The notes under the pieces: model-generated
Seen by the model: the letters and a program-made list of their open reading frames with translations, nothing else
Databases searched by the model: none
What the model was told of the DNA's origin: nothing
Shown: in pieces, positions 17,561 through 26,308 of the stretch
Layout: every line of letters starts with the position of its first letter
Position numbering within the stretch: the first letter of the stretch is position 1
NCBI RefSeq assembly: GCF_900016645.1
Contig: NZ_CDGJ01000092.1
From: Acididesulfobacillus acetoxydans
Lineage (GTDB): Bacteria > Bacillota > Desulfitobacteriia > Desulfitobacteriales > Desulfitobacteriaceae
Direction: 5' to 3' (one strand)
Length of the DNA: 58,610 nt
Position numbers and translations under genes: made by a program

Positions 17561-19219
17561 CTACTGAGATGAAGAGGCGGGGCGCTTATATCCTTCCCAT
17601 TCTCTTCTTCTCAGCTCCACCCTGCGAATCTTGCCGCTTACCGTTTTAGGCAGGGCGCTCACGAACTCAATTTTGCGCGGATACTTGTACGGTGCGGTGA
17701 CGTGCTTGACATATTCCTGAAGTTCTTTTTTCAGCTCTTCACTGGCTTCATAGCCGGGAGCCAGGATGACAAAGGCTTTCACGACCTCCCCCCGAAGGTC
17801 GTCGGGGCTGGAGACAACTGCCGACTCGGCAACGGCGGGGTGCTCCAAAATGGCGCTTTCCACCTCAAACGGCCCAATCCGGTAACCCGAGGTTAAAATG
17901 ACATCATCGGAACGCCCGACAAACCAGAAGTATCCGTCCCGATCACGGTAAGCCCGGTCCCCGGTTAGGTACCAGTCGCCGCGATAGGTGGACGCGGTCC
18001 GCTCCGGGTCGCCAAAATACTCTTTAAAGAGACCGACCGGGCGAACAGGCTTCACCCGAATGGCCACGTCACCCTCTTCGTCCGCCGCGGCTATATTCCC
18101 TTCCCGGTCAACAACCTGCACATCGAATCCCGGCGTCGGCTTGCCCATGGAGCCGAAGCGGGGCTCGAAATAGGGGAAATTGCCCAGAACCAAAACCGTT
18201 TCCGTTTGCCCATAACCGTCTCTGATGACGAGGCCGGTCGCCTCCCGCCAAACCTTGATCACTTCGGGGTTTAAAGGCTCACCCGCTCCGACACAGTGAC
18301 GAAGCGCGGGGAATTTATATTGCTTTAAATCTTCCAGCACCAGCATACGGTAGTTCGTCGGCGCTCCGCAGAGGGTTGTAATGGGGTACTGTTGCAAAAG
18401 TTCCAACGTCTTCTTGGGATCAAAGCGGCTGGAATGATGAACAAAGATAGCCGCGCCCATGTTCCAGGGGCCAAAAATGCTGCTCCAGGCGGCTTTGGCC
18501 CAGCCGGTATCGCTCAGGTTCCAGTGCACATCGTTCGGACCCAGATCAAGCCAGTATTTTCCTGTCACCAGGTGGCCGTAAGGATAAGAAGCGTGGGTAT
18601 GGACGGTCATCTTCGGATAACCCACGGTCCCAGACGTAAAATACATGAGGGCGTTTTCGTCACTCCGGGTATTTGCCGCTTCAAACTCAGAAGAAGCTAC
18701 GGCCAAAGCCTCGTCGTAATTCACCCAGCCTTCGCGCCGGGCGGCCACAATCACTTTCACCCGCAGCGAAGGGCAGTCGGCCAAAACCTCTTCCAGTTTG
18801 GGCGCGTTCTCTTCGTCGGTAATGAAAGCCGCGGCCTGGGACGCTTGCACCCTAAATTGGATATCTTTCGCCGTCAGCTGGGTGGTACCCGGAGCAATCA
18901 CGGCGCCCAGGCGCAGGGCACCGATAAAGATCTCCCACCACTCCGCATAGCGGGGCAAGATAACCATCATGATCTCCCCCCGCTGAATCCCCATAGCCTG
19001 CATCGCGCTGGCAAAGCGCTTGGAATTCTCGCTGATCTCCCGGAAAGTCTTTTTCACTTCCCTGCCGGCATCGTCAACCCACCAGAGTGCCAGTTTCTCC
19101 GGTGTTTCAGCCCAGTGATCGATCACGTCACGGGCAAAATTAAAATACTCACCCACATCCCATTTGAAATCCCGGTGCACCTCTTCATAGGTCGGGCCAG
19201 ACTGCGAATCCTCCGCCAC
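17561..19219 (-). CDS. Acyl-CoA synthetase, medium-chain (ACSM-like) AMP-forming
   Basis: This cytoplasmic protein of about 552 residues activates a carboxylic acid to acyl-AMP and then acyl-CoA. ANL-superfamily motifs are YFTSGTVGYPK (P-loop), GYGQTE (A5), TGD (A7) and the C-terminal KTVSGKIRR, whose Lys closes the adenylation site. The overall sequence matches ACSM/medium-chain enzymes better than acetyl-CoA synthetase; the acid is not defined. The frame is open to ATG 19288 without a ribosome-binding site, while AAGGAGGG sits 7 nt before GTG 19219, my preferred start. Confidence 0.88.
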   Translation of the reverse strand: MAEDSQSGPTYEEVHRDFKWDVGEYFNFARDVIDHWAETPEKLALWWVDDAGREVKKTFREISENSKRFASAMQAMGIQRGEIMMVILPRYAEWWEIFIGALRLGAVIAPGTTQLTAKDIQFRVQASQAAAFITDEENAPKLEEVLADCPSLRVKVIVAARREGWVNYDEALAVASSEFEAANTRSDENALMYFTSGTVGYPKMTVHTHASYPYGHLVTGKYWLDLGPNDVHWNLSDTGWAKAAWSSIFGPWNMGAAIFVHHSSRFDPKKTLELLQQYPITTLCGAPTNYRMLVLEDLKQYKFPALRHCVGAGEPLNPEVIKVWREATGLVIRDGYGQTETVLVLGNFPYFEPRFGSMGKPTPGFDVQVVDREGNIAAADEEGDVAIRVKPVRPVGLFKEYFGDPERTASTYRGDWYLTGDRAYRDRDGYFWFVGRSDDVILTSGYRIGPFEVESAILEHPAVAESAVVSSPDDLRGEVVKAFVILAPGYEASEELKKELQEYVKHVTAPYKYPRKIEFVSALPKTVSGKIRRVELRRREWEGYKRPASSSQ

Positions 19220-19387
19220 CGGACATCCCTCCTTCACTTTCCGCATCTTAGTCTCGAACAGCCTTTGCCGATGTTGCATTCGCTCCATTTAGTATTCGCC
19301 GGGCGCGAAGGAATTCCTGCTAATATTGCGATTCTTGCCACTCTTCTCTACTCTTGGGCCAGGCTCACCGGACCGCCGGACCCGGTC

Positions 19388-19416
19388 TTGACAAGAAAGT
19401 TTTCTCCCACTATACT
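19388..19416 (+). promoter_or_regulatory. Promoter of metA
   Basis: TTGACA (19388-19393), a 17-bp spacer and TATACT (19411-19416) give a near-consensus vegetative promoter. Transcription would begin near 19423, about 65 nt upstream of the S-box aptamer. Confidence 0.75.
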
Positions 19417-19488
19417 ATTCCTGTTGCACATACACTTGGACCTCAGTGTCAAGTGTTCTATAAAAGAGGAAAGTTAAATTCATAGATC

Positions 19489-19590
19489 CTCATCAAGAGC
19501 GGCTGAGGGACTGGCCCGATGAAGCCCGGCAACCGGCAGATTCACTGCGGAGGTGCCAATTCCTGCAAGGCACTGTCCTTGAGAGATGAG
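19489..19590 (+). promoter_or_regulatory. SAM-I (S-box) riboswitch aptamer controlling metA
   Basis: The conserved S-box core is visible: AGAGCGGCTGAGGGA, CCCGATGAAGCCCGGCAACC, then AGGTGCCAATTCC and a closing GAGAGATGAG. P1 pairs CTCATC (19489-19494) with GATGAG (19585-19590). GAGAGATGAG (19581-19590) can alternatively pair with CTCTTCTCTC (19621-19630) in the terminator with one mismatch, the expected antiterminator. SAM binding would stabilise P1, free the terminator and shut off metA. Confidence 0.95.
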
Positions 19591-19607
19591 AGAGGCGTAT
19601 CCGCTAT

Positions 19608-19652
19608 GCGTAAAGAAAATCTCTTCTCTCGAAGAGATTTTCTTTACGCTTT
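19608..19652 (+). terminator. S-box expression-platform terminator
   Basis: An 18-bp perfect hairpin, GCGTAAAGAAAATCTCTT (19608-19625) with its complement at 19632-19649 and loop CTCTCG, is followed by TTT. Its left arm and loop overlap the antiterminator partner. Confidence 0.85.
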
Positions 19653-19789
19653 CGCCGCCCGGCGGTAACTTGCCTGAGCCTGAAAATTGCCGCCACCCCG
19701 CCACGGAGCGAACCGTGTGGGGCAGCAAAAACCGAGGTTCCGAAAATTACGGGAAGATTTTCAAATAGAGTAGAACGGGGGTAAAAGAC

Positions 19790-20746
19790 ATGCCAATCAC
19801 CGTACCGGATCATTTGCCGGCCATGGAAATCTTGCAGAGAGAAAACATCTTTGTCATGGGGGAGAGCCGGGCCTTCCACCAGGATATCCGGCCCTTGCGC
19901 CTTGTTATATTAAACCTCATGCCCGCCAAGGAAGCCACCGAGACCCATCTGCTCCGCCTCCTCGGCAACACTCCCTTGCAAGTGGAAATTACCCTTTTGC
20001 ACCCCATGACCCATGAATCTCAACACACTTCTCAGGAGCACCTCAATGCCTTCTATAAGACCTTTGCCGAAATCCGCAGCCGCCGTTATGACGGCATGAT
20101 CATTACCGGCGCCCCCATCGAACACCTGCCGTTTGAAGAGGTCAACTATTGGCGGGAACTGCAGGACATCCTGGACTGGACCGTCACCCACGTCACCTCG
20201 ACCTTTCACATCTGCTGGGGAGCACAGGCCGGTCTCTACCATCATTACGGCATTCCTAAGTATTCCCTGAAGCACAAAATGTTCGGCGTCTTTCCCCACC
20301 GGGCCAATAAGTCCGGCCTCAATGGCATGACCCTCTTGCGCGGGTTTGACGATGTCTTTTACGTACCGCATTCCCGCCACACGGAAGTACGCAAGCCGGA
20401 CATCGAACGGGTGCCGGACCTGGAAATCTTAGCTGAATCCGAGGAGGCCGGTATTTACATCGTCTCTTCCCGGGATGGGCGGCAAATCTATGTCACTGGA
20501 CATTCCGAGTATGACCGCGGCACCCTAAAGGCAGAGTACGAGCGTGATCGCGCCAAAGGTCTGGAACAAGCACCGCCGCAGAACTACTTCCCCCAGGATG
20601 ACCCCAGACGCCAACCGCTTCAGACCTGGCGTTCCCACGCCAACCTCCTTTATTCCAACTGGCTCAATTATTACGTTTACCAAGTGACCCCGTACGACCT
20701 GGATACGGCGAAGCAGCCATCTGAAACCCCGGACGCCGAAAGCTGA
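19790..20746 (+). CDS. metA: MetA-family homoserine O-acyltransferase, probably acetyl-CoA dependent
   Basis: This 318-residue cytoplasmic enzyme acylates homoserine in the first committed step to methionine. Catalytic Cys142 (FHICWGAQAG) and the later His region (VFPH; GHSEYD) are present. Residue 111 is Glu (GAPIEHLPFE). In this family Glu111 is known to favour acetyl-CoA, whereas E. coli has Gly and uses succinyl-CoA, so the product is predicted to be O-acetylhomoserine despite the usual succinyltransferase name. The ATG follows GGGGGTAAAAGAC. Controlled by the S-box riboswitch upstream. Confidence 0.95.
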   Translation: MPITVPDHLPAMEILQRENIFVMGESRAFHQDIRPLRLVILNLMPAKEATETHLLRLLGNTPLQVEITLLHPMTHESQHTSQEHLNAFYKTFAEIRSRRYDGMIITGAPIEHLPFEEVNYWRELQDILDWTVTHVTSTFHICWGAQAGLYHHYGIPKYSLKHKMFGVFPHRANKSGLNGMTLLRGFDDVFYVPHSRHTEVRKPDIERVPDLEILAESEEAGIYIVSSRDGRQIYVTGHSEYDRGTLKAEYERDRAKGLEQAPPQNYFPQDDPRRQPLQTWRSHANLLYSNWLNYYVYQVTPYDLDTAKQPSETPDAES

Positions 20747-20796
20747 GAAAAAAGTACCATCAGAGCAGGAAAACGGTGTCTGCGCCCTTCTGCCGG

Positions 20797-21687
20797 CTAC
20801 CTTCGGGACAGCAAAAGACCCGGCGCCTCCGGGCAGTGCCTCGTCAGGTTCCGCCGGCCGTCGGCGAGCGAACCCGCATAGCAATAGATGCAACCATGAC
20901 GGCAGGTCCCGTAAGCCCCAATATCTTTACTCCGCACACAGGAGCAGCCCGGGCGCTGCCCTTTATCTTTGGGCCAAGACAGGTTCAGCCCGAAAACCCG
21001 GCGTATGTACTCTCCGTCAATGCAGGCCCCCGGTCGCACTCCGTAAGGCAGCCAATCACTTCCCTCGGCGCAGCTCGTCACCTCCAAACCCGCTTCCCGG
21101 GCGATCCCTGCCAATTCCCCCAGAGTCATACCTAACTCCTCAGCCGGGACTCGGGTGCGCACCTCAATCCCCCTGCGGGCCAAGTCTTTGAAGCGGCAGG
21201 GTGTTTGACGGTAAGCGTCGACTATGCTCAGCACGACCCTCCGCGTCGCAGGGGCCAGTTGTTCAGTCAAACGGGCAAAATTCCGTACATGATAGGCGGC
21301 ATCTGTGACATTGCTGAGCACGATCGGATCGTAGCGCCAAATAACTCTCTCCGGACCGACGATGCGGGCCAACTTACGAAAAGAAGCAACAGCAACCTCC
21401 GCAGAAGGCGCCAGGGGTTCAAAGATCGGGCCATAGCCCGTGATTGTAAATTGAAAGTAGTACCTGAAACCTCGGCGCTCTATTTCCGGCAAATGGGTCA
21501 GAAGAGGGCGCGGATCCCGGGTCCAAAAAACAATGACATCCACGTCCTCAGGCAGCAGAGAGACCCGGCTTACTTGCTTGCTGTTAAAAGGGTTGGTAAC
21601 CGTGCAGCAGCCCGCCCGCAGCCGGCCCATAAACCAGGGACTGAAAAACGCCGGCAGATCCGTCCGCCGGCTGGCCGATATAATCAT
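20797..21687 (-). CDS. DUF1848 family protein, Cys-rich C-terminus
   Basis: This 296-residue protein begins MIISASRRTDLPAF, the DUF1848 signature, and ends with a cluster CSCVRSKDIG...CRHGCIYCYA. The C-x2-C-x-Y arrangement recalls Fe-S binding in radical-SAM-like proteins, but no function is established for the family. The ATG follows GGAGGAAGGATTG. It is convergent with metA (51 bp apart) and independent of the aminotransferase further upstream. Confidence 0.85.
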   Translation of the reverse strand: MIISASRRTDLPAFFSPWFMGRLRAGCCTVTNPFNSKQVSRVSLLPEDVDVIVFWTRDPRPLLTHLPEIERRGFRYYFQFTITGYGPIFEPLAPSAEVAVASFRKLARIVGPERVIWRYDPIVLSNVTDAAYHVRNFARLTEQLAPATRRVVLSIVDAYRQTPCRFKDLARRGIEVRTRVPAEELGMTLGELAGIAREAGLEVTSCAEGSDWLPYGVRPGACIDGEYIRRVFGLNLSWPKDKGQRPGCSCVRSKDIGAYGTCRHGCIYCYAGSLADGRRNLTRHCPEAPGLLLSRR

Positions 21688-21873
21688 CTGAAAACAATCC
21701 TTCCTCCGGGCCGTCTGTACCCGCCTGCTCCCTAAACCCGGCCATCCCGGATCTGTCCCAAGTAATCCTCCAAGCTCCTCCGCCCCTAAAACTCCTCTGT
21801 GCTCTTCCGAGTTTCAGCGAAAACCCACCGGGGCCTTCGCGCACACGTCCGGTTCACGGACCGCAAGAGTGCT

Positions 21874-23175
21874 CTAATCTCTCAGCTGTTTCAGATCTTT
21901 CACACCTTGATAGACGAGTTCAAATAACTGCGCCAGGTCCTCCTTGGCGACAGAGGAGAAAGCGATGCGCAGGTCAGAATCCCCCAGGGAAATCACTCCC
22001 ACCCCATAATGCTGCAGAAGATGGCGCCGCAAGGTTTCTGCCTTCACGCTCTTGAGCCTCAGGCACATGAAATAGCCTGAATTAAAGGGGTAGGGCTCCC
22101 AGACCTCGGCAAATTTGTCTGCGGCCAGGATCTTTTTTACTTCCAAGGCCCGTTCTTTCAAAAGGAGATATTTCTCCTCCTTCTCCTGCCTGAAAGCAGG
22201 CGACTTGAGAGCGTGCAAAACAAAGGATTGGGAGGGGTGAGTCACACTGGAAACCGTTCCCCGGATACACCCCATGGCTTTATTCTCCAAAGCTCGGTGA
22301 ACTTCCGGATGCCCGGCGGAAAATGTCAGAAAGCCAACGCGGAAACCCCAGACATACTCCTCTTTAGTGGCTCCGTCCACCTTAACGGCCAAAACTCGGG
22401 GATGAATCTGGGCGATCCGGCCAAAAAGGGATTCTTTCAGCGTGTCTTCATAGAATAGACCGAAATAAGCGTCATCCGTGACCACGACCAGGTTGATCCC
22501 CGCTTCCGCGGCTTCCCGCACGGCTTCAACAATCCCCGCGGCCTCGCGCTCGCCCGGGGTATAACCGGTAGGATTGTTGGGAAAGTTGAGGAGCAAAATC
22601 GCTTTCTTACGCGTTCTTTGCTTGAGGAGGGTTTCTCGCAAGCCCCGGACGTTAAATAAGCCCTCGGAGGAAAAGAACGGAAACGTCTTCATCCCGGCTC
22701 CACGCCGCACGGAAAATATCAAGTTATAATTGCCCCACAGTTTATCCGGCAAAATGACGGCATCCCCGGCCTCGGCAAACATGTCGGCGACGATACTCAA
22801 ACCGTGGGTCAAAGCACTGGTCACGACCGGTTGGCTGAATGACTTATCCCGTAATGACGGGTTTTCCCTCAGCATTTTCTCCCGCCAGGCTTGTCTGAGT
22901 TCCGGCTTTCCCGCCGCCGGAGCATAGGGATAAAGTTCCTTCGGTTCGTAGTCAGACAAAGTCTCTTGAATCAGGGGCAAATAGAGAGGTTGACCGTTCT
23001 CGGTCGCAATTCCAATCGTGGCATCAAAACGATACGCTTGTTCTTTGGCTTCAGCCGACTGGGTCAGAATACCCCTGGGAAAATAAAGCTCCCGCCCGAG
23101 CCCGGAAAGTAGTTCGTAGACATATGGATTTCCCCGGCGTATTTTTCCGTTTAAGTCCTCAACAATGGCGTTCAT
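21874..23175 (-). CDS. PLP-dependent aminotransferase, class I/II fold
   Basis: This cytoplasmic enzyme of about 433 residues has the fold-type I pattern: NFPNNPTGYTP, VVTDDAYFGLFY for the pyridine-N Asp, and TKEEYVWGFRVG carrying the likely PLP Lys. It resembles the aspartate/aromatic aminotransferase-like group; the substrate is unknown. The frame stays open to 23301, but family members begin at the equivalent of MNAIVEDLNGKIRRGNPYVY, so I start at ATG 23175. Its own ribosome-binding site is weak, and AAAGGAGG lies about 45 nt further upstream. Confidence 0.85.
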   Translation of the reverse strand: MNAIVEDLNGKIRRGNPYVYELLSGLGRELYFPRGILTQSAEAKEQAYRFDATIGIATENGQPLYLPLIQETLSDYEPKELYPYAPAAGKPELRQAWREKMLRENPSLRDKSFSQPVVTSALTHGLSIVADMFAEAGDAVILPDKLWGNYNLIFSVRRGAGMKTFPFFSSEGLFNVRGLRETLLKQRTRKKAILLLNFPNNPTGYTPGEREAAGIVEAVREAAEAGINLVVVTDDAYFGLFYEDTLKESLFGRIAQIHPRVLAVKVDGATKEEYVWGFRVGFLTFSAGHPEVHRALENKAMGCIRGTVSSVTHPSQSFVLHALKSPAFRQEKEEKYLLLKERALEVKKILAADKFAEVWEPYPFNSGYFMCLRLKSVKAETLRRHLLQHYGVGVISLGDSDLRIAFSSVAKEDLAQLFELVYQGVKDLKQLRD

Positions 23176-23405
23176 TAATTCGCAGGCGACCCCATGCCTT
23201 CCGCACCGGCAAAGGAAACCGCCCTTCCTCCTTTCGTTCGGCTCAACTTCAGCCCACCCCGCGGCCGCTATACCATAGCGTTGTTCTCTATTATCCATCA
23301 CGTACCCATCAGGTCAAGCCCGTGGTTATTTTTATTATACCTTAACCGGCAGGCCGTAGCCAGCAGCTTAGAATATCCTCTCAGACCATACCCCTTAAAA
23401 ACGCC

Positions 23406-23432
23406 AAACCCCGGATCGCTGATCCGGGGTTT
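23406..23432. terminator. Bidirectional terminator hairpin after the dsrMK-like genes
   Basis: AAACCCCGGATC (23406-23417) pairs perfectly with GATCCGGGGTTT (23421-23432) over a 3-nt loop. On the minus strand it is followed by GGCGTTTTT, ending the dsrMK-like transcript. A 15-bp direct repeat GTACTGATCTGATAC lies between it and the stop codon (about 23439-23470). Confidence 0.8.
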
Positions 23433-23511
23433 CTCTACTGTACTGATCTGATACGTACTGATCTGATACGAGACTGCGTGAGCAATTTCGTCTTGCCCCC
23501 ACGGCAGGTCC

Positions 23512-25119
23512 TTATTCGTCAAAAGTCAAGAATGGCCGCGGCAAATCTGCCAGAGCATTGACCATCAAATCCACCAGGCCGCCGTAATGAATATTAAACT
23601 TCGCCGTGGCTTCATAGTACTCGAACATGTCCCGAATCGCCCCTTTGCAATTAGAACAGGGAGCGCAGACATATTTTACGATGCTCGGATCGGCGACGGT
23701 GTCGGCAAAGGCGTCCAAGATCTGCTTGAACTTCATCCGACTGCTCACCTTGTTGCGAAAATCGAGGAAATTGAGCGAATTCATGATGGCAAAACCGCTG
23801 CCTCCCCCGCAGCAGTAATTGTAAACCCCATGGGGCGTCATCTCGCGGAATTTGGGAGCGATAATCTTGAGAATGTTTCTCTGGGGTTCAACAACCCCCA
23901 TACCCCTGACCAGATTACAGGGGTCATGCAAAGTCACCGGAAAGTCGTTCCGACTGGGGTCAAACTTAAACGCCCCTTTTTGCACGGCATCCCAGAGGAT
24001 GGGCAAGAAGCTTTCGACCGGAACCTTATCCTCTCCGTAAACCATACGGTCGCCCACCACAGCCGCCGCTTTATGGGCGTGCCCGCACTCCCCGATGACG
24101 ATACGCCTGACACCCAACTCCAGGGCCGCTCTCTGCTGTGCCTGCACGATTTTCTTGGCTTGCGTGTCATCGTACCAGATACCGTAGTTCACACTGTCAT
24201 AACCCACAAGCGAACTGCTGAGGGTCCAGTTCAACCCGGCCCGTTCAAAGAGAATGGCGAAAGCCGCCGGGTTCTCCGGCCAGGAGACAAACTCGCCGGC
24301 ATTATGAATGAGAAGAATATCGGCACCCTTTTTATCCACAGGAACTTTGATTTTGAGCCCTGTCTGCTCTTCGATATCCTCTTCCATAAACTCAATATTA
24401 TCGAGGAAAGCGGCCTTGTTGATCCCGGTCGAGGACCCGGTCTTAAGCTGCAGGACGGTTCCTTTATTGTGCAGAGGTGTGGGAGCGATTTCCAGTTCCT
24501 GACTGAAAATCTTACGGATTTCTTTCGCTATGATGGAATTGTCCAGTCCCAACGGGCAGGTCTGAGCGCAGCGACGGCAGAGATTACAACGATAGGCTAG
24601 TTCGCCTAAACGGGCGATCGTCTCCCAGTTGACATCAATATCCGCGCCCACAAATCCGCCCAGCAATTTCCCGCTCTTGGTAAAATACTTCTTGTAAATC
24701 TTGCGCAGGACCTCGGAGCGAAAAATCGGACGATAGAGTTCATTGTGCCCCGAAGCCTCATAGATATGACAGGCTTCCGAACAGGTGTTACACTTGGCGC
24801 AATAGTCAAACGTCAAACTCAGAGGCTGCAAAGCACCGTTGTTCGCATCCGTGAAAATCTTCTCCAAGCCGCTGAGGAACTTGCGCACGAACTCGTCTTC
24901 TTCCTCTTTCGTCTTGGGACGCTGCAAGGTGTCGACACCGACAAACCCGTCCAGAGTCGTACAATACTTTTCTTGCCAAGCCGGTTTAACCTCTTTAAAA
25001 TCCGGTTCCATGCCGGGCTTGTCATAAGGGGCGGGCAGATCCATCACTTTATCCAGCTTCGTCACTTGTCCCCCGGCTCGCCCTATATCCGAGGGCTTTA
25101 AATCATTAACGTTTTCCAT
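23512..25119 (-). CDS. DsrK/HdrD-like iron-sulfur oxidoreductase subunit
   Basis: This 535-residue cytoplasmic-side subunit pairs with the cytochrome b encoded 18 bp upstream. It has two ferredoxin-type clusters (Cys107/110/113/117 and Cys178/181/184/188). A C-terminal CCG domain has DPC, NYCCGGG and CAPCSNC, the pattern that binds the special [4Fe-4S] site of heterodisulfide reductases. The family (DsrK, HmeD, TmcB, HdrD) takes electrons from the menaquinone pool to a disulfide or persulfide. No sulfite-reductase genes are in the window, so the DsrC-like or thiol partner is unknown. The ATG follows AAAGGAGTGTTCCT. Confidence 0.88.
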   Translation of the reverse strand: MENVNDLKPSDIGRAGGQVTKLDKVMDLPAPYDKPGMEPDFKEVKPAWQEKYCTTLDGFVGVDTLQRPKTKEEEDEFVRKFLSGLEKIFTDANNGALQPLSLTFDYCAKCNTCSEACHIYEASGHNELYRPIFRSEVLRKIYKKYFTKSGKLLGGFVGADIDVNWETIARLGELAYRCNLCRRCAQTCPLGLDNSIIAKEIRKIFSQELEIAPTPLHNKGTVLQLKTGSSTGINKAAFLDNIEFMEEDIEEQTGLKIKVPVDKKGADILLIHNAGEFVSWPENPAAFAILFERAGLNWTLSSSLVGYDSVNYGIWYDDTQAKKIVQAQQRAALELGVRRIVIGECGHAHKAAAVVGDRMVYGEDKVPVESFLPILWDAVQKGAFKFDPSRNDFPVTLHDPCNLVRGMGVVEPQRNILKIIAPKFREMTPHGVYNYCCGGGSGFAIMNSLNFLDFRNKVSSRMKFKQILDAFADTVADPSIVKYVCAPCSNCKGAIRDMFEYYEATAKFNIHYGGLVDLMVNALADLPRPFLTFDE

Positions 25120-25137
25120 AGGAACACTCCTTTAGCC

Positions 25138-26037
25138 TCAGTTAGTTTTGCCCGGGGTGGCACCGTTCCCCTTGATATGCGGAGCGGACCACGAAGTGTG
25201 CGGCCGGTAACCCGCCGCTTTCTCCACATCTTTGCCGATGGCACTGCCGGGCGTATTCGGGCTGTTATCCCAGAGCACCTTATGGAAAGTAAAATACTTA
25301 CCGACATAGTGGCTCATCTTGCTCAGCGGAATATAGAAAAACATAATACCCAGAAGAATAACGTGAAGAACCCCCACCCCACTTAGCACTAAAGGTTGAA
25401 GAGAGAGGGCCTGCTCCATCACCCCCAGAGGCCGGTCAAAAGAAGGGGCCAGGCTCCAGGCATAAATACCCGTACAGAGCACCAGGAAAATGAGCAGTAA
25501 ATTGAAATACTCCTGCGGCGTGGTGTAACGCCTGAGAGAGCTGTCCGCCATCCGTTTGATGAGCAGGGTTCCCGAACCGAAAACCGCCAGCAGAAAACCT
25601 GCGACCCCGGCGATACCCAAAAGTATCTTGAGGACCAGTACAATTCCTGCCCCGGCACCCATAACCGCGACTCCGTTTAAGCCGGCCACCGCCAACACGG
25701 CCAAGAGCACAGTCCACCCCATCAGACAGTAGATTCCCAAATGAAAAGCATAAGAAAGCCACCAAAAAGGGCGTTGGTTATCAAATAGTTTCTTAATGAA
25801 GAGCATCTCTTTCAGCATGTCGATGATCTCCGCCCCATGAGAAACATGCCTTGGCTTGCGCCACCACTCCAGTTCTTCGTAATACGATCCTCCGTATTCC
25901 AGTCTTCCGCCCTCTTTGGGTATCGGATACAAATCCAACCGTCCGTGTATCGGCATCTTGGCGTACTCGGCAGCTTTATAGGCGGAAAAAGCCAGAAATA
26001 AAATGATGGCCAGTAAACTGTATAAAGTCAAAAACAC
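25138..26037 (-). CDS. DsrM/NarI-like membrane cytochrome b subunit
   Basis: This 299-residue membrane protein has about five or six helices and a periplasm- or cytoplasm-facing loop before the NarI-like domain. Several helix-borne His residues (SYAFHLG, GVLHVIL, SHYVGKYFTFHKV) could bind two b hemes. It is predicted to exchange electrons with menaquinone and pass them to the DsrK-like subunit. The GTG start at 26037 follows GGGAGGAAGG. The gap 26038-26308 carries its promoter region but no clear element. Confidence 0.85.
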   Translation of the reverse strand: MFLTLYSLLAIILFLAFSAYKAAEYAKMPIHGRLDLYPIPKEGGRLEYGGSYYEELEWWRKPRHVSHGAEIIDMLKEMLFIKKLFDNQRPFWWLSYAFHLGIYCLMGWTVLLAVLAVAGLNGVAVMGAGAGIVLVLKILLGIAGVAGFLLAVFGSGTLLIKRMADSSLRRYTTPQEYFNLLLIFLVLCTGIYAWSLAPSFDRPLGVMEQALSLQPLVLSGVGVLHVILLGIMFFYIPLSKMSHYVGKYFTFHKVLWDNSPNTPGSAIGKDVEKAAGYRPHTSWSAPHIKGNGATPGKTN

Positions 26038-26308
26038 TGCCCCAATCCCTTCCTCCCATTTGTTAATAATATCACTTTCAGTGTAAACATCCGCGTCCCA
26101 TCTGTAAAGTTAGCATTTCTTATGCCACTATTCGAAAAACTTATACCTACTATAGTGGAGACGGCAGATCCTTCTTCGCGATACAGGAGCACAAAGACAC
26201 CCGGCTTGCAACGCTGCGAAGGCTGTACAAACATCACCGTGATCACCGTGAAAAATCAGCATTATAAAGACATCTGTCTCCTACGCACACCGGGATTAGG
26301 GGCGTCTT

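Noticed and set aside
18392..19477. 361-codon plus-strand ORF opposite the acyl-CoA synthetase
   Set aside because: Antisense shadow; the minus strand carries complete ANL-family motifs.
23587..24600. 337-codon plus-strand ORF opposite the DsrK-like gene
   Set aside because: Antisense shadow of a gene with conserved Fe-S motifs.
23512..26037. Complete dissimilatory sulfite-reduction locus
   Set aside because: dsrA, dsrB, dsrC and dsrJOP are absent; only the M- and K-like subunits are present.
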